A stretch of DNA of 64,000 nucleotides from Bacteroidales bacterium (GTDB lineage: Bacteria; Bacteroidota; Bacteroidia; Bacteroidales; P3). A model generated the notes under the pieces. The model did not search any database. It worked only from the letters and a program-made list of their open reading frames with translations, and was not told the origin of the DNA. Position 1 is the stretch's first letter, and each line of letters starts with the position of its first letter. This document shows, in pieces, positions 1-8,900 of the stretch. Where the stretch lies: the NCBI GenBank assembly GCA_017480245.1, contig JAFVBA010000003.1, positions 1 through 64,000 of the forward strand, in the 5' to 3' direction. The translations under genes and the position numbers were made by a program.

Positions 1-887
1 ACCTTCTTGTTTTTACAAAATTAAATTACTTATACAATATTATTGACGTTTTTCTATTTAAGAAGAATAACAATGGATATGAGTATGTAAAAACAATGCA
101 CCTTGATAAGATGTACTCCTGCAGTGAGGCCTATTTCTTAAGCAATGGTACTTTACTTGTCGTTGATGGTTATCTATCACGACAAAAAAACTATAACACC
201 TTCTATCAATTAGTTCTTTTTGATATTGAAGAAGAAAAAGAAATAAAACGCACATCTCCTTACCTTGAATTACCGATGACAAATTATTTCGGACCGACAA
301 AGTTGGTAACCGTTACCGATAATTCTATATTATTCTCTCAAAAAGGTATTTATAAAATATATGAATACGATTATAATCTCAACCTTATCGACAGTTTCTA
401 CAATAAAGATTTGAAATGGAAAACTTATCCTAAAAAGAAACATGACAAGATATTACAACAATTTGATGAACCTGCAGACAGAATGGGTATTATGGTTCAG
501 GATGCTTATAAACATTCGTTAATATCTCAATTATACTACAATGACGGTAAGCTATTAGTTACTTATTTTAATCCTTACAATAAATGCTCTATTTCATACG
601 ATGTTTGGCAAAAGGAAAACGGTCATTGGGTTTTAAAAATGAAATCCGTCTCCGACCGTCTCGAAAAGAAATTTGAAAAAGTCAAGAAATATAAGCGCTT
701 GTCTTGGCTTCTCGGAGATTATTTCTTTTTGCACAAGGACAGATTGATTGTAGTGCATAACGGAATACCTATATCGCAGGCAAAACAGTTCAATATGTCT
801 GACAAAGAGTTTGAACAACTGGAAAAAGACTATTATTCCGAACACTCTGACAAATTATTAATAGATATATTTAAAATAAAATTTTAA
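1..887 (+). CDS. Uncharacterised protein, 5' end outside window
   Basis: The reading frame is open from base 3 of the window, so the gene begins upstream and the ATG at 96 is probably an internal Met. The visible part is about 295 residues with no membrane segment. It has short beta-rich stretches such as GTLLVVDGYLS and IYKIYEYDYNLNLIDSFY, which resemble the blades of TolB-like beta-propellers known from Bacteroidota (BF3164-like lipoproteins). That family guess is weak. The stop codon lies one base before the next gene's ATG, so the two are probably translated from one mRNA. I cannot assign a function. Confidence 0.6.
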   Translation, partial: LLVFTKLNYLYNIIDVFLFKKNNNGYEYVKTMHLDKMYSCSEAYFLSNGTLLVVDGYLSRQKNYNTFYQLVLFDIEEEKEIKRTSPYLELPMTNYFGPTKLVTVTDNSILFSQKGIYKIYEYDYNLNLIDSFYNKDLKWKTYPKKKHDKILQQFDEPADRMGIMVQDAYKHSLISQLYYNDGKLLVTYFNPYNKCSISYDVWQKENGHWVLKMKSVSDRLEKKFEKVKKYKRLSWLLGDYFFLHKDRLIVVHNGIPISQAKQFNMSDKEFEQLEKDYYSEHSDKLLIDIFKIKF

Positions 888-888
888 A

Positions 889-1353
889 ATGAAAAGAATT
901 GCGTTAGTTATTTGCATTATACTATCAACAAGTCTATTTGCTCAAAAGGATTTGTATGATATGGTCGGAAACAAAATAGAAATCAATTCAGAAAAAACCT
1001 CTGTTATCGTTTTGTTTTCCACTTCTAGTTGTCATAAATGCTATGAAGACCTTAACGATTGCTTTGTAGATAAAGACTTTTTTAATAAAAATGACGTAGA
1101 TGTATATATCGTTACCAACATTACAAAAGAAAACAATTCGGATATGCAATACAAAAGGGATTTGTACGACAGTATGAAAAAATATTTCCCTTTGTGTAAG
1201 AATATTTGTTTTAATACTCAACGAAAACGAGGCAAACCCATCTTTTGTTCAGTAAAAATCAATGAATTTTTTCTTCCTAATGTATTTATTCTAAAAGATA
1301 AGAAACTAATAAAGTTTTACGAAACAGAAGAAGCGTTTATAAAAAGTCTTTAA
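889..1353 (+). CDS. Exported thioredoxin-like protein with CxxC motif
   Basis: This is a 154-residue protein. The first 19 residues (MKRIALVICIILSTSLFAQ) form a signal peptide, so it should act in the periplasm. A beta strand ending FSTSSCHKC places C48-H-K-C51 where the redox pair of thioredoxin-fold proteins sits. The rest (IYIVTNITKENN, NVFILKDKKLIKFY) fits the later strands, and the PNVFILKD segment resembles the region near the cis-proline. It starts one base after the upstream stop and ends at a strong bidirectional terminator, so it is the last gene of that operon. Activity as a thiol oxidoreductase is inferred from fold and motif only. Confidence 0.65.
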   Translation: MKRIALVICIILSTSLFAQKDLYDMVGNKIEINSEKTSVIVLFSTSSCHKCYEDLNDCFVDKDFFNKNDVDVYIVTNITKENNSDMQYKRDLYDSMKKYFPLCKNICFNTQRKRGKPIFCSVKINEFFLPNVFILKDKKLIKFYETEEAFIKSL

Positions 1354-1357
1354 ACAG

Positions 1358-1398
1358 AAAACGGAAGATAATTTTCCTAATAAACTATCTTCCGTTTT
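1358..1398. terminator. Bidirectional terminator between convergent genes
   Basis: A perfect 13-bp stem (AAAACGGAAGATA at 1358-1370, its complement at 1386-1398) has a 15-base loop. T-rich tracts flank it on both strands. It sits between the convergent thioredoxin-like gene and the esterase gene and can serve both. Confidence 0.85.
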
Positions 1399-1416
1399 AT
1401 TTTTCTATGGATTTTA

Positions 1417-3123
1417 TTATTTGATTATAGTTTTAATCCATGAAAACAAATCATCTAAATTGTAATCTCCCGAATGAGGTCGATTATAAGGCAAAGCAAA
1501 ATCAACATTTTTGCCGTTATTAAGCAATTTGGTAGCAAGGTTGATTGAAATCTGAAATCCCGTGTCCCTGTCCCTTGCGCCTTGTCTTATATACCAATTA
1601 GGAGCATTGGTTGCGGATTTGTTACCGATAAAGTTCATAGGATTATACAGATAAACCATTTGTGCAACCTTATCATTGCTGCGCGTTTGATTGCCTTGGG
1701 CTTTCATGATTGAGTATTGAGTGAAATTGGCACTGTTGCCGTATTCATCACCAAAGACATTATTTTCTGCACTTGCCGCAGAATTTTTTGTAACGCCCTT
1801 GCTGTCAAAAGCAGGCGGATTCTTCAATTGCTGAGTTGAGGCTACGTAATTAAGATATTTGTTCATATCAATATCAATTACGAATTCACCTTGATTTTGT
1901 TGCATAAACATAGGATTGTCTTTACTGTTGCGTCTGTTGTTTCTCGGATTGGAATTAGCGTTTCCTCCTTGTTCAAAACCGTTATCTCTTCCCATAGGAG
2001 GTCTGCCGCCACCGAAATCACCGCCTCCGCCCATCATCGGAGGACGCTCACCTGAAAAATCACCTCTGCCTCTGCGCATATTTCTGCCATCATTATCCGA
2101 ATCATTGCCGCGTGCATCTGCATTTCTTCTGCCGCCGTTGGCTGCATTCATCATAGGAAATTTTTTCTCATTAAGCACTATTCCCATATTGTCAGGCAAA
2201 AATATTCCTTCGTTTTTCGCTTTTTGGAACGAAAGAATAAGCCATGATTTCAAATAATCCATATAATTGGCGCTTGTTATCAAATCTCCTTTTTTGACAA
2301 AGCGCATATCCTGTGGTGCGGTGAGTTTTAAGGAATTTATATACGAAGGATATTGCGCAGAAAGTTCTTCAGAAATTTGTTTCAACTCTTTTGACAAATC
2401 CCTTACGGAATCATTGGTACAGGAATACAGCCATTCGTAAGCCATATCCGCATGGTCTAAATCCGTTATCGGACAATAGCAAACGGATGCAAACACATCA
2501 TCGGTTGCTTTAGCCGCACCCATAGCGTCAAGTAACTTATCAAAAGCAGGGTGATTGCCCGTAGCGCCCAAAAGCGACGACATAGCACCGCCGGCACTCG
2601 TTCCGTCGGTTATAATCATATTGGCATCGCCCTCAATAACCTCATCATTGTACTTCAAATAACGTACTGCGGCTTTTAAATCCAATAAAGCGTTAGGCGC
2701 TCTTCCTGTATAGATACTAACACCCTTACTTCTTACGACGGAATTAGAACCTCTTGTTCCTGGAATACAAACCACATAACCCTCCAGCAATGCCCTGCCC
2801 GTAGCATCATCTTTGGACGGAGGGGCTGCCTTTGCTGCCATATAACCGCCTACATACGTGCGCAAAAATACAGGAATACCCTTGTGCTTACCTATACTCT
2901 GCTCGGGAACATATATATTCAGCGTTTGGTATGCAGAATCTTCTACATTGGTTACGTAAAAAATCCCTTCGTATGCACGGTATTTTACTTGCGTGCCATC
3001 ATACATCACAAGCGTTTGCTCAGAGAATTTGCTATTATCAAAACGTAAATCCTTTTCTTGTGCATTCAGTGTAAAACATCCGCACAAAAGCAAACTAAGA
3101 ATTGAAAATAATCTGTTTTTCAT
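1417..3123 (-). CDS. Secreted tannase/feruloyl-esterase-like alpha/beta hydrolase
   Basis: The frame could start at 3147, but a -7 promoter box (TAAATTTG) lies at 3152-3145, so the ATG at 3123 (MKNRLFSILSLLLCG...) is preferred. It begins with a clean signal peptide. Numbering from 3147, the nucleophile motif G182-T-S184-A-G lies after a strand reading NMIITD. The C-terminus has HSGDYNLDDLFSWI, where the catalytic His of subtype B tannases is expected. A Gly/Arg/Asn/Pro-rich low-complexity stretch covers about residues 336-415 (RRGRGDFSGERPP, GGGGDFGGGRPP) and splits the lid region. The family hydrolyses esters of plant phenolics; the substrate here is unknown. It has its own promoter and is the only gene of its unit. 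Confidence 0.75.
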   Translation of the reverse strand: MKNRLFSILSLLLCGCFTLNAQEKDLRFDNSKFSEQTLVMYDGTQVKYRAYEGIFYVTNVEDSAYQTLNIYVPEQSIGKHKGIPVFLRTYVGGYMAAKAAPPSKDDATGRALLEGYVVCIPGTRGSNSVVRSKGVSIYTGRAPNALLDLKAAVRYLKYNDEVIEGDANMIITDGTSAGGAMSSLLGATGNHPAFDKLLDAMGAAKATDDVFASVCYCPITDLDHADMAYEWLYSCTNDSVRDLSKELKQISEELSAQYPSYINSLKLTAPQDMRFVKKGDLITSANYMDYLKSWLILSFQKAKNEGIFLPDNMGIVLNEKKFPMMNAANGGRRNADARGNDSDNDGRNMRRGRGDFSGERPPMMGGGGDFGGGRPPMGRDNGFEQGGNANSNPRNNRRNSKDNPMFMQQNQGEFVIDIDMNKYLNYVASTQQLKNPPAFDSKGVTKNSAASAENNVFGDEYGNSANFTQYSIMKAQGNQTRSNDKVAQMVYLYNPMNFIGNKSATNAPNWYIRQGARDRDTGFQISINLATKLLNNGKNVDFALPYNRPHSGDYNLDDLFSWIKTIIK

Positions 3124-3144
3124 ATCATTAGAAATTTTATGATG

Positions 3145-3152
3145 CAAATTTA
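3145..3152 (-). promoter_or_regulatory. Bacteroidota -7 box for the esterase gene
   Basis: TAAATTTG on the minus strand matches TAnnTTTG. Expected transcription start is near 3138, inside the longer open frame, which argues for the ATG at 3123. Confidence 0.5.
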
Positions 3153-3280
3153 CGAAAAAATTATTTGTTGAACAAAAAATATTTTCATCATTAAATTTCC
3201 TTCAGAAGAAAGTATAAATATAAATATGTACAAGTTGCAGAGATAATTTAAATAAATTTATCTTGTTTTTTTATTATATA

Positions 3281-3366
3281 AAAATAAAGTGCCGTTTCTG
3301 TAAATTCTTTTCTGAAAACATTTCACTCTTTTCTGAAAAGAATCTCGTAAAACGGCACTTTGTTTT
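3281..3366. repeat. Long hairpin repeat, family A copy 1
   Basis: Arms AAAGTGCCGTTT and AAACGGCACTTT close an inner ATTCTTTTC/GAAAAGAAT stem. The T-rich ends could also make it a terminator for iorB. Related copies lie near 10967, 27379 and 50147. Confidence 0.8.
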
Positions 3367-3409
3367 TACAATCTATTATTTTGTGTTCTTCAGATTGTAA
3401 ATACTTATT

Positions 3410-3994
3410 TTATAATTGTTTGTCTGCAATTTCTCTTCCTGCGCGAAGGGCTTTGATGTTGGCTTCAACAATTTCTTCACCCTTTCTTGCGAAGTTAGCA
3501 CGCACTGCATCTTCCAATTTTTCAATATCAATCTTAAGATACTTACTTGCAGCACCCAAAACAACCATATTAACACCCTTAGGATTCTTTACTTCTTTTG
3601 CAACTGAAGTAAAATCGTGGAAGATATGGTTAGGAATCTTGTTAATTTCCTTTTCTATCTCCGCCATATCAGGATAGTTAGGAATATTTACGAAAGGATT
3701 GGAGTCAGTTATAATCCAGCCTGTCTTTTTATTCAAGAAATTAACGTAACGAAGCGCTTCCATAGGTTCAACTGACAAGATAAGGTCGCACTGTCCCTCA
3801 GGGATAAGGTCAGAAGAGATAGGCTCATCACTCAAACGCAAATGTGATTGAACGTCTCCGCCTCTTTGGCTCATGCCGTGAGTTTCCGCCTGTTTCATAT
3901 ACATTCCCATTTCAAGAGCTGCTTTAGATATGATGGCAGCACTTGACAATGCTCCCATACCGCCTACTCCGCACAATATTATATCTATTTTCAT
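3410..3994 (-). CDS. iorB: Indolepyruvate:ferredoxin oxidoreductase, beta subunit
   Basis: This 194-residue protein opens with IDIILCGVGGMGALSSAAII, the glycine-rich start of the 2-oxoacid:ferredoxin oxidoreductase gamma-type domain. It contains ETHGMSQRGGDVQSHLR, a segment typical of IorB. With IorA it oxidatively decarboxylates aryl pyruvates (indolepyruvate, phenylpyruvate) to aryl-acetyl-CoA using ferredoxin in the cytoplasm, or runs in reverse to make aromatic amino acids from aryl acids. It lies 13 bases after iorA on the same strand, the usual iorAB order. Length is normal for the family. Direction of the reaction in this organism is not visible from sequence. Confidence 0.9.
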   Translation of the reverse strand: MKIDIILCGVGGMGALSSAAIISKAALEMGMYMKQAETHGMSQRGGDVQSHLRLSDEPISSDLIPEGQCDLILSVEPMEALRYVNFLNKKTGWIITDSNPFVNIPNYPDMAEIEKEINKIPNHIFHDFTSVAKEVKNPKGVNMVVLGAASKYLKIDIEKLEDAVRANFARKGEEIVEANIKALRAGREIADKQL

Positions 3995-4007
3995 TTCTTT
4001 GTTCTCC

Positions 4008-5609
4008 TTATTTCTTTAACATTTTACGTTTTTTGTTAGCCCAAACGATACAATCTCTTCTCGGAATGATAACGCTGACACCTTTGTATGCTATTTCCTC
4101 TTTCATAATCTTCACGTTTTCTTCGTGATTCTTTGCCAAAGGAGAAAGAACTCTTATGTGTGCAGGATCAACTCCGATACCGGTACAGATACTCTCTATT
4201 CTGCCTGTTGCAGATGATTTCTGAGAACCTGTCATTGCAGTAATATCGTTGTCAAGTATGATAACCGTTACAGGAATATTATCTACGCAACAGTCAAGTA
4301 AGCCAGTCATACCGCTGTGTGTGAAAGTGGAGTCTCCAATTACGGCAACGGTAGGTTTTAAATCTGCCTCGGCAGCACCTTTTGCCATAGTGATGGACGC
4401 ACCCATATCAACGGTAGAATAAATAGCGTTGAAAGGAGGCAGAGCACCCAAAGTATAACATCCTATATCGGAAAATACTCTTGAATCTCCGAATTCTTTC
4501 ATTGCTTCGTTCAATGCAAGGTAAGAATCTCTGTGAGGACATCCGTCACATAACTTAGGAGGACGAGGAGCAACAAGACTTGGTATTTCAAATCCGCCTT
4601 CTACTTCAATGCCTACTGCTTTTGCTACGCTGTTAGGAGACAGTTCTCCGTCTCTTTGGATTGTTCCGTCCAAACGTCCGTGAATTGGTTTCTTATTCTT
4701 CAACAATCCTTTTATCAATCTTTCATAAATAGGCTGTCCTTCCTCAACTACTAACAATTCTTCGCTTTCATCGTAAAGTTTTTGCAAAAGATTTTCAGGC
4801 ATTGGGTATTGTGAAACCTTTAATACGCTGTAAGGACATTTTCCGTCTTTGAAATTTTCCATCAAATAGTTATATCCCAAACCGCAAGCAACAATACCTA
4901 ATTTCTTATTCTCACCTTCAATCAATTTATTGAATCCTTGATTTTCGCTTTCACGCATCAAATCCTCTTGTTTTGCTATCAAAGATTTGTAATGACGCTT
5001 AGCATTGACAGGAAGTAAGATATACTGACGTTTATCTGCAGGAAGAGTAAGGTTGTTTTGTGGTTTTACCGTTTCCTTTCTTACAACGCCTGCACGGGAA
5101 TGTGCCAAACGTGTAGTAACACGTATCATTACAGGAGTATGGTACTTTTCTGATATTTCAAAAGCGTAATGTACCATATCGTAAGCCTCTTGTTGATTGG
5201 AAGGTTCCAAACAAGGAATCATAGCAAAGTCAGCATACTGACGTGAATCCTGTTCGTCCTGTGAGGAGTGCATACTTGGGTCGTCTGCAGCGATATAAAC
5301 CAATCCTCCGTTAGCACCCGTGATTGCTGAGTTCATAAATGGGTCGGCTGCAACATTCATTCCTACGTGTTTGCAGCAGAACATAGCGCGTTTGCCTGCG
5401 TAAGACATTCCTATGGCTGCTTCCATAGCCGTTTTTTCGTTACAAGCCCAATTGCTTCTTATACCTAATTCTTTTGCTTGTTTTGAATCTTGAATGTATT
5501 CCGTTATTTCAGTTGATGGAGTGCCAGGGTAAGCAAATACTCCCGATAATCCTGCATCAATAGCGGCTTGAGCGATAGCCTCATCGCCCAGTAAAAGTAA
5601 TTTATCCAT
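4008..5609 (-). CDS. iorA: Indolepyruvate:ferredoxin oxidoreductase, alpha subunit
   Basis: The protein has 533 residues. The N-terminal pyrimidine-binding domain shows YPGTPSTEITEYI. The C-terminal half has CDGCPHRDSY and the thiamine diphosphate site GDSTFTHSGMTG followed by the N-containing ILDNDITAMTG. It ends at IVWANKKRKMLKK with no C-terminal cysteine-rich ferredoxin domain of the kind found in longer archaeal IorA proteins. I believe this shorter form is usual in Bacteroidota, but that is from memory. It is the first gene of iorAB, with a -7 box about 50 bases upstream. Confidence 0.9.
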   Translation of the reverse strand: MDKLLLLGDEAIAQAAIDAGLSGVFAYPGTPSTEITEYIQDSKQAKELGIRSNWACNEKTAMEAAIGMSYAGKRAMFCCKHVGMNVAADPFMNSAITGANGGLVYIAADDPSMHSSQDEQDSRQYADFAMIPCLEPSNQQEAYDMVHYAFEISEKYHTPVMIRVTTRLAHSRAGVVRKETVKPQNNLTLPADKRQYILLPVNAKRHYKSLIAKQEDLMRESENQGFNKLIEGENKKLGIVACGLGYNYLMENFKDGKCPYSVLKVSQYPMPENLLQKLYDESEELLVVEEGQPIYERLIKGLLKNKKPIHGRLDGTIQRDGELSPNSVAKAVGIEVEGGFEIPSLVAPRPPKLCDGCPHRDSYLALNEAMKEFGDSRVFSDIGCYTLGALPPFNAIYSTVDMGASITMAKGAAEADLKPTVAVIGDSTFTHSGMTGLLDCCVDNIPVTVIILDNDITAMTGSQKSSATGRIESICTGIGVDPAHIRVLSPLAKNHEENVKIMKEEIAYKGVSVIIPRRDCIVWANKKRKMLKK

Positions 5610-5657
5610 AATATTTCTTATTTTTAAACAAATTGTTCCTTATTAAAAAAACTTCTG

Positions 5658-5665
5658 CAAAGTTA
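5658..5665 (-). promoter_or_regulatory. -7 box for iorAB
   Basis: TAACTTTG on the minus strand matches the phylum consensus exactly; the start codon is at 5609, giving a leader of roughly 40 bases. Confidence 0.6.
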
Positions 5666-5772
5666 TAAACATTTTTTGAGATGTGCAAATAAAAAAGGCG
5701 TTTTACATAATTTTTACGTCGAAAGATTACATTATGATGTACAAAAGTAATATCATATTATCGGAAATTATT

Positions 5773-5838
5773 ACCAAAAAACAGCAGACTTTTGATAGAA
5801 ATTTAGCTGACATTTTGAAAAAAGTCTGCTGTTTTTTA
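5773..5838. repeat. Three-module inverted repeat, family C copy 1
   Basis: Modules AGCAGACTTTT, AGCTGACATTTT and AAAAGTCTGCT occur in that order. The third is a perfect complement of the first. A second copy lies at 31188-31275. Confidence 0.7.
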
Positions 5839-5871
5839 CCAAATATAAAGCACTTTAAGGGATATAAAGAA

Positions 5872-5904
5872 AAAGAGCAGTCTTTATAGAAAGACCGCTC
5901 TTTA
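5872..5904 (-). terminator. Terminator of the T9SS adhesin gene
   Basis: AAAGAGCAGTCTTT pairs with AAAGACCGCTCTTT with one G-T wobble, followed on the minus strand by a T-rich run. Confidence 0.75.
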
Positions 5905-5925
5905 ATACAGTATGGTTACTGTATA

Positions 5926-8900
5926 TTATTTCTTAATCAACTGTTGAGTTTTGTTTATCTCGCCATTTATTACTCTTATGTAATAAACTCCTGAAGGTAA
6001 ATTCTCAGAATTGATTTCCATAGTCTCTGTACCTGCTTTCAATATTTCTTCAGAAAGAACACGTCCATTAACATCTACTACAAAAACTTTAGCATCCATC
6101 GTCAAACCTTTAACGCTTAATGTTGCATTTGCTGTTGTAGGGTTAGGATATGTAAGAACTGAGAAGATATTTTCTGCATCGTTCAAAGAAGATTCTTGAG
6201 TTTTGAATGTAACACTTACCCATGCAGATTGTTTCTCACCGCAATTAGAACGAACTTTTGCAGTGTAAGTAGTATTTGCAGTTAAGTTTTCAAATGTGTA
6301 AGTAGTTGCAGTTACGTTGTTGATCGTTCCGTTATCCAACTGAACATCATAAGATGCAGCTTCTCCGTTCCAACTAATAGTAGCCGTTGTCTGTTCTGTA
6401 TTTGTTACAGTCAATGCAGTAGGTGCATCACACTCAGGGTCAGGAATAGCATCTGTAGTAAAATTAACAGAAACCCAATCCGAAGTCTTACCATCACCAC
6501 AGTTAGAACGAACTTTAGCAGAATAGGATGTGTTTGCCGTCAAATTATCAAATGTATAAGTTGTTGCAGTTACATTATTGATTGCTCCGTTATCCAACTG
6601 AACATCATAAGAAACAGCACTTCCGTTCCAATTAATAGTAGCTGTTGTCTCGCTTACAGAAGATACAGTTACGTTAGTAGGAGCGTTGCAAGGTTGTTCA
6701 ACAGAAGAGTTGGTTGTTACACTCAATGCAGAAGACCAAGCAGAAGTTGTGCCGTCTTCACAAACAGATTGAACTTTTACGCTGTAAGTTGTTGCAGCAG
6801 TTAAGTTGTTAAATGTATAAGTGTTGGTTGTTACTTCTATTGCAGCCTCATTACCAAGTTGAACGTTGTACTTAGATGCAGTACCTGTCCAAGAAACTGT
6901 GAAAGAAGTCTCAGTTACGTTAGAAGAAGTAAGGTTAGTAGGAGCATCGCAAGGTTGAGGAGTTACAGAACCTTCATTGTTGTTATAGATAACTAAATCA
7001 TCAATACTAACACCGTCTGCGTAATTACCAATATATGTAATTTTGATTTGGTAAGTAGCAGATTTGTTAGGCAATGCAATAGAGTCGGTAGTCATAGCGT
7101 CTGAAGCTTCAGTATAAGTTTGCAATTCCGTCCATTCATCTGAAGAATTTGCACGGTAAGATACAGAAATTTCATCAGTTTCACCATCCCACTCACCGAT
7201 AGAATATGATAATTTCAAATAAGGATTGGTTACAGCAGACAAATCAAATATAGGGGTGATAGCATCGTCAGTAGCATAATTATAGTCATGTTTTAATGTT
7301 CCGTCATTAGAATACCACCCGCTAATTTCCCAACAATCCAAAGCATTTGTATTAGAAAAGTCTTCAGTCCAAGATTCTGCATCAGTTACAGTAACCTTTG
7401 TGCATGTTGTTTTGAAAGAGAATGTCTTTGAGAAAGGATTCTCGCCATCATCACAGATAGTTTCAATTCTGAATTCGTAAGTTGAACTTGATTCCAAGTC
7501 TGAAAGTTCAGCAGTCTTATCACTTACGGCAATAACGTCTTCATTCCAATCTTCTTCACCTTTAAGTCTGTAATAAACATTGTAAGAAGTTTTTTCTATT
7601 GCATCATTTAATGTAATCGTTGCAGAATTGTTGGTTGCTTCTACATTTACTGATTCTATCTTAGCACAAGCAGGAGCAACTTCCAAAGTCAATTCATTTA
7701 TGTAAATAGCATCGTCGGATGCTTTAATAGCGATATATGTTCCTTCTCCTTCGTAAGCAGTCAATGGAAAATCAAAAGATTCATATTCTTCTGCATCTAT
7801 AACTTGTGAAAGAACAGAAGTAAATGTACTATCATCGTTAGGGTCAGTCATTACTCCGACTTCAATAGTACCTGAACCATAATAACCGCGTGCCATTACG
7901 GAAACTTGCAATGTATTGATTGCAACAGTAGCATCTATAGGAGTTATAACACCCATACCACCGTTCCAGCCGAAAGATAAATAAATACTTCCGCTGTAAC
8001 TTTGATAAACATAAGGATAAGTACCGCTTACTCTCTGCCAACAAGTAGGAAGAGGATTGGAAGTAGTACCTGCAGTATTACCGGAAGTGAAATCCCAAGT
8101 CTTAGGTAAATCTTCTAAAGTCAAACCAAGGCAAGCAGTAGTAAATGTTACCTGAGTTTCAGTTGAAGTTCCCTCTTCTCCGCAATCGCTTACAACTTTA
8201 AATGTATAAACAGTGGCAGGAATAAGTTCAGTTAAAGAATAAGCAGTGTCTGTTGCAACATCTTCAGTCCATTCTTCTGCTTCAGTTGTTTTGTAATAAA
8301 CTTTCCAAGAAGTAGCCTCAACAGTAGAAGACCAAGTCATCTCTGCAGATTCTGTCGTTATGTTATTTGCTTTAAGATTTGTAGGAGCAGGACAAGAAAT
8401 TAAAGTGGTAAATATTTTTGCCATAGATATATCTTCGGATTCTGTTCCGTTACATAATGCAACTACATAAACAGAATACTGAGTCTCGGAAGTTAAGTTT
8501 GTTAATGTATAAGTGGTATCAGTAACTGTGGCTGCAAGAGTATATTCTTCGTCATTCTGTGTTTTTGTATAAATATTCCATCCTGAATGAGAATCTATGT
8601 CAGGGTCGGAGAATATAACAGTAGCAGAATGTGCGGAAACATTATCAACAGTTACGCTATTCAAGTCAATACCTGTACAAGCAGGAATCAAACTAACCTC
8701 AACATCGTCCCAATACCAAGAAATACCCGGATCGGCAGAAGTATATTTGATAGCAATATAATTTTCATTACCCGTTAATGAAGTTTCATTGAAATTAACA
8801 CTTGCCAAATAATAATCATAGAAATTAACGGTAGAAGAAACAGGATAAACAGTTAATTCTTTTACAGATTCAAAAGTAGATTCATCCAATGGATTGGACA

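Noticed and set aside
1916-2257. Proline-rich plus-strand frame of 113 residues
   Set aside because: It is the antisense shadow of the Gly/Arg-rich insert of the esterase.
3281-3366. Family A hairpins as insertion sequences
   Set aside because: The copies are about 85 bases with no coding capacity, no transposase is in the window, and I see no target-site duplications.
5683-5889. 68-residue frame between iorA and the T9SS adhesin
   Set aside because: It runs through both arms of the family C hairpin and into the adhesin terminator.
8587-8778. Antisense frames across the giant T9SS gene
   Set aside because: They are shadows of the repetitive coding sequence, with no promoter or conserved motif.
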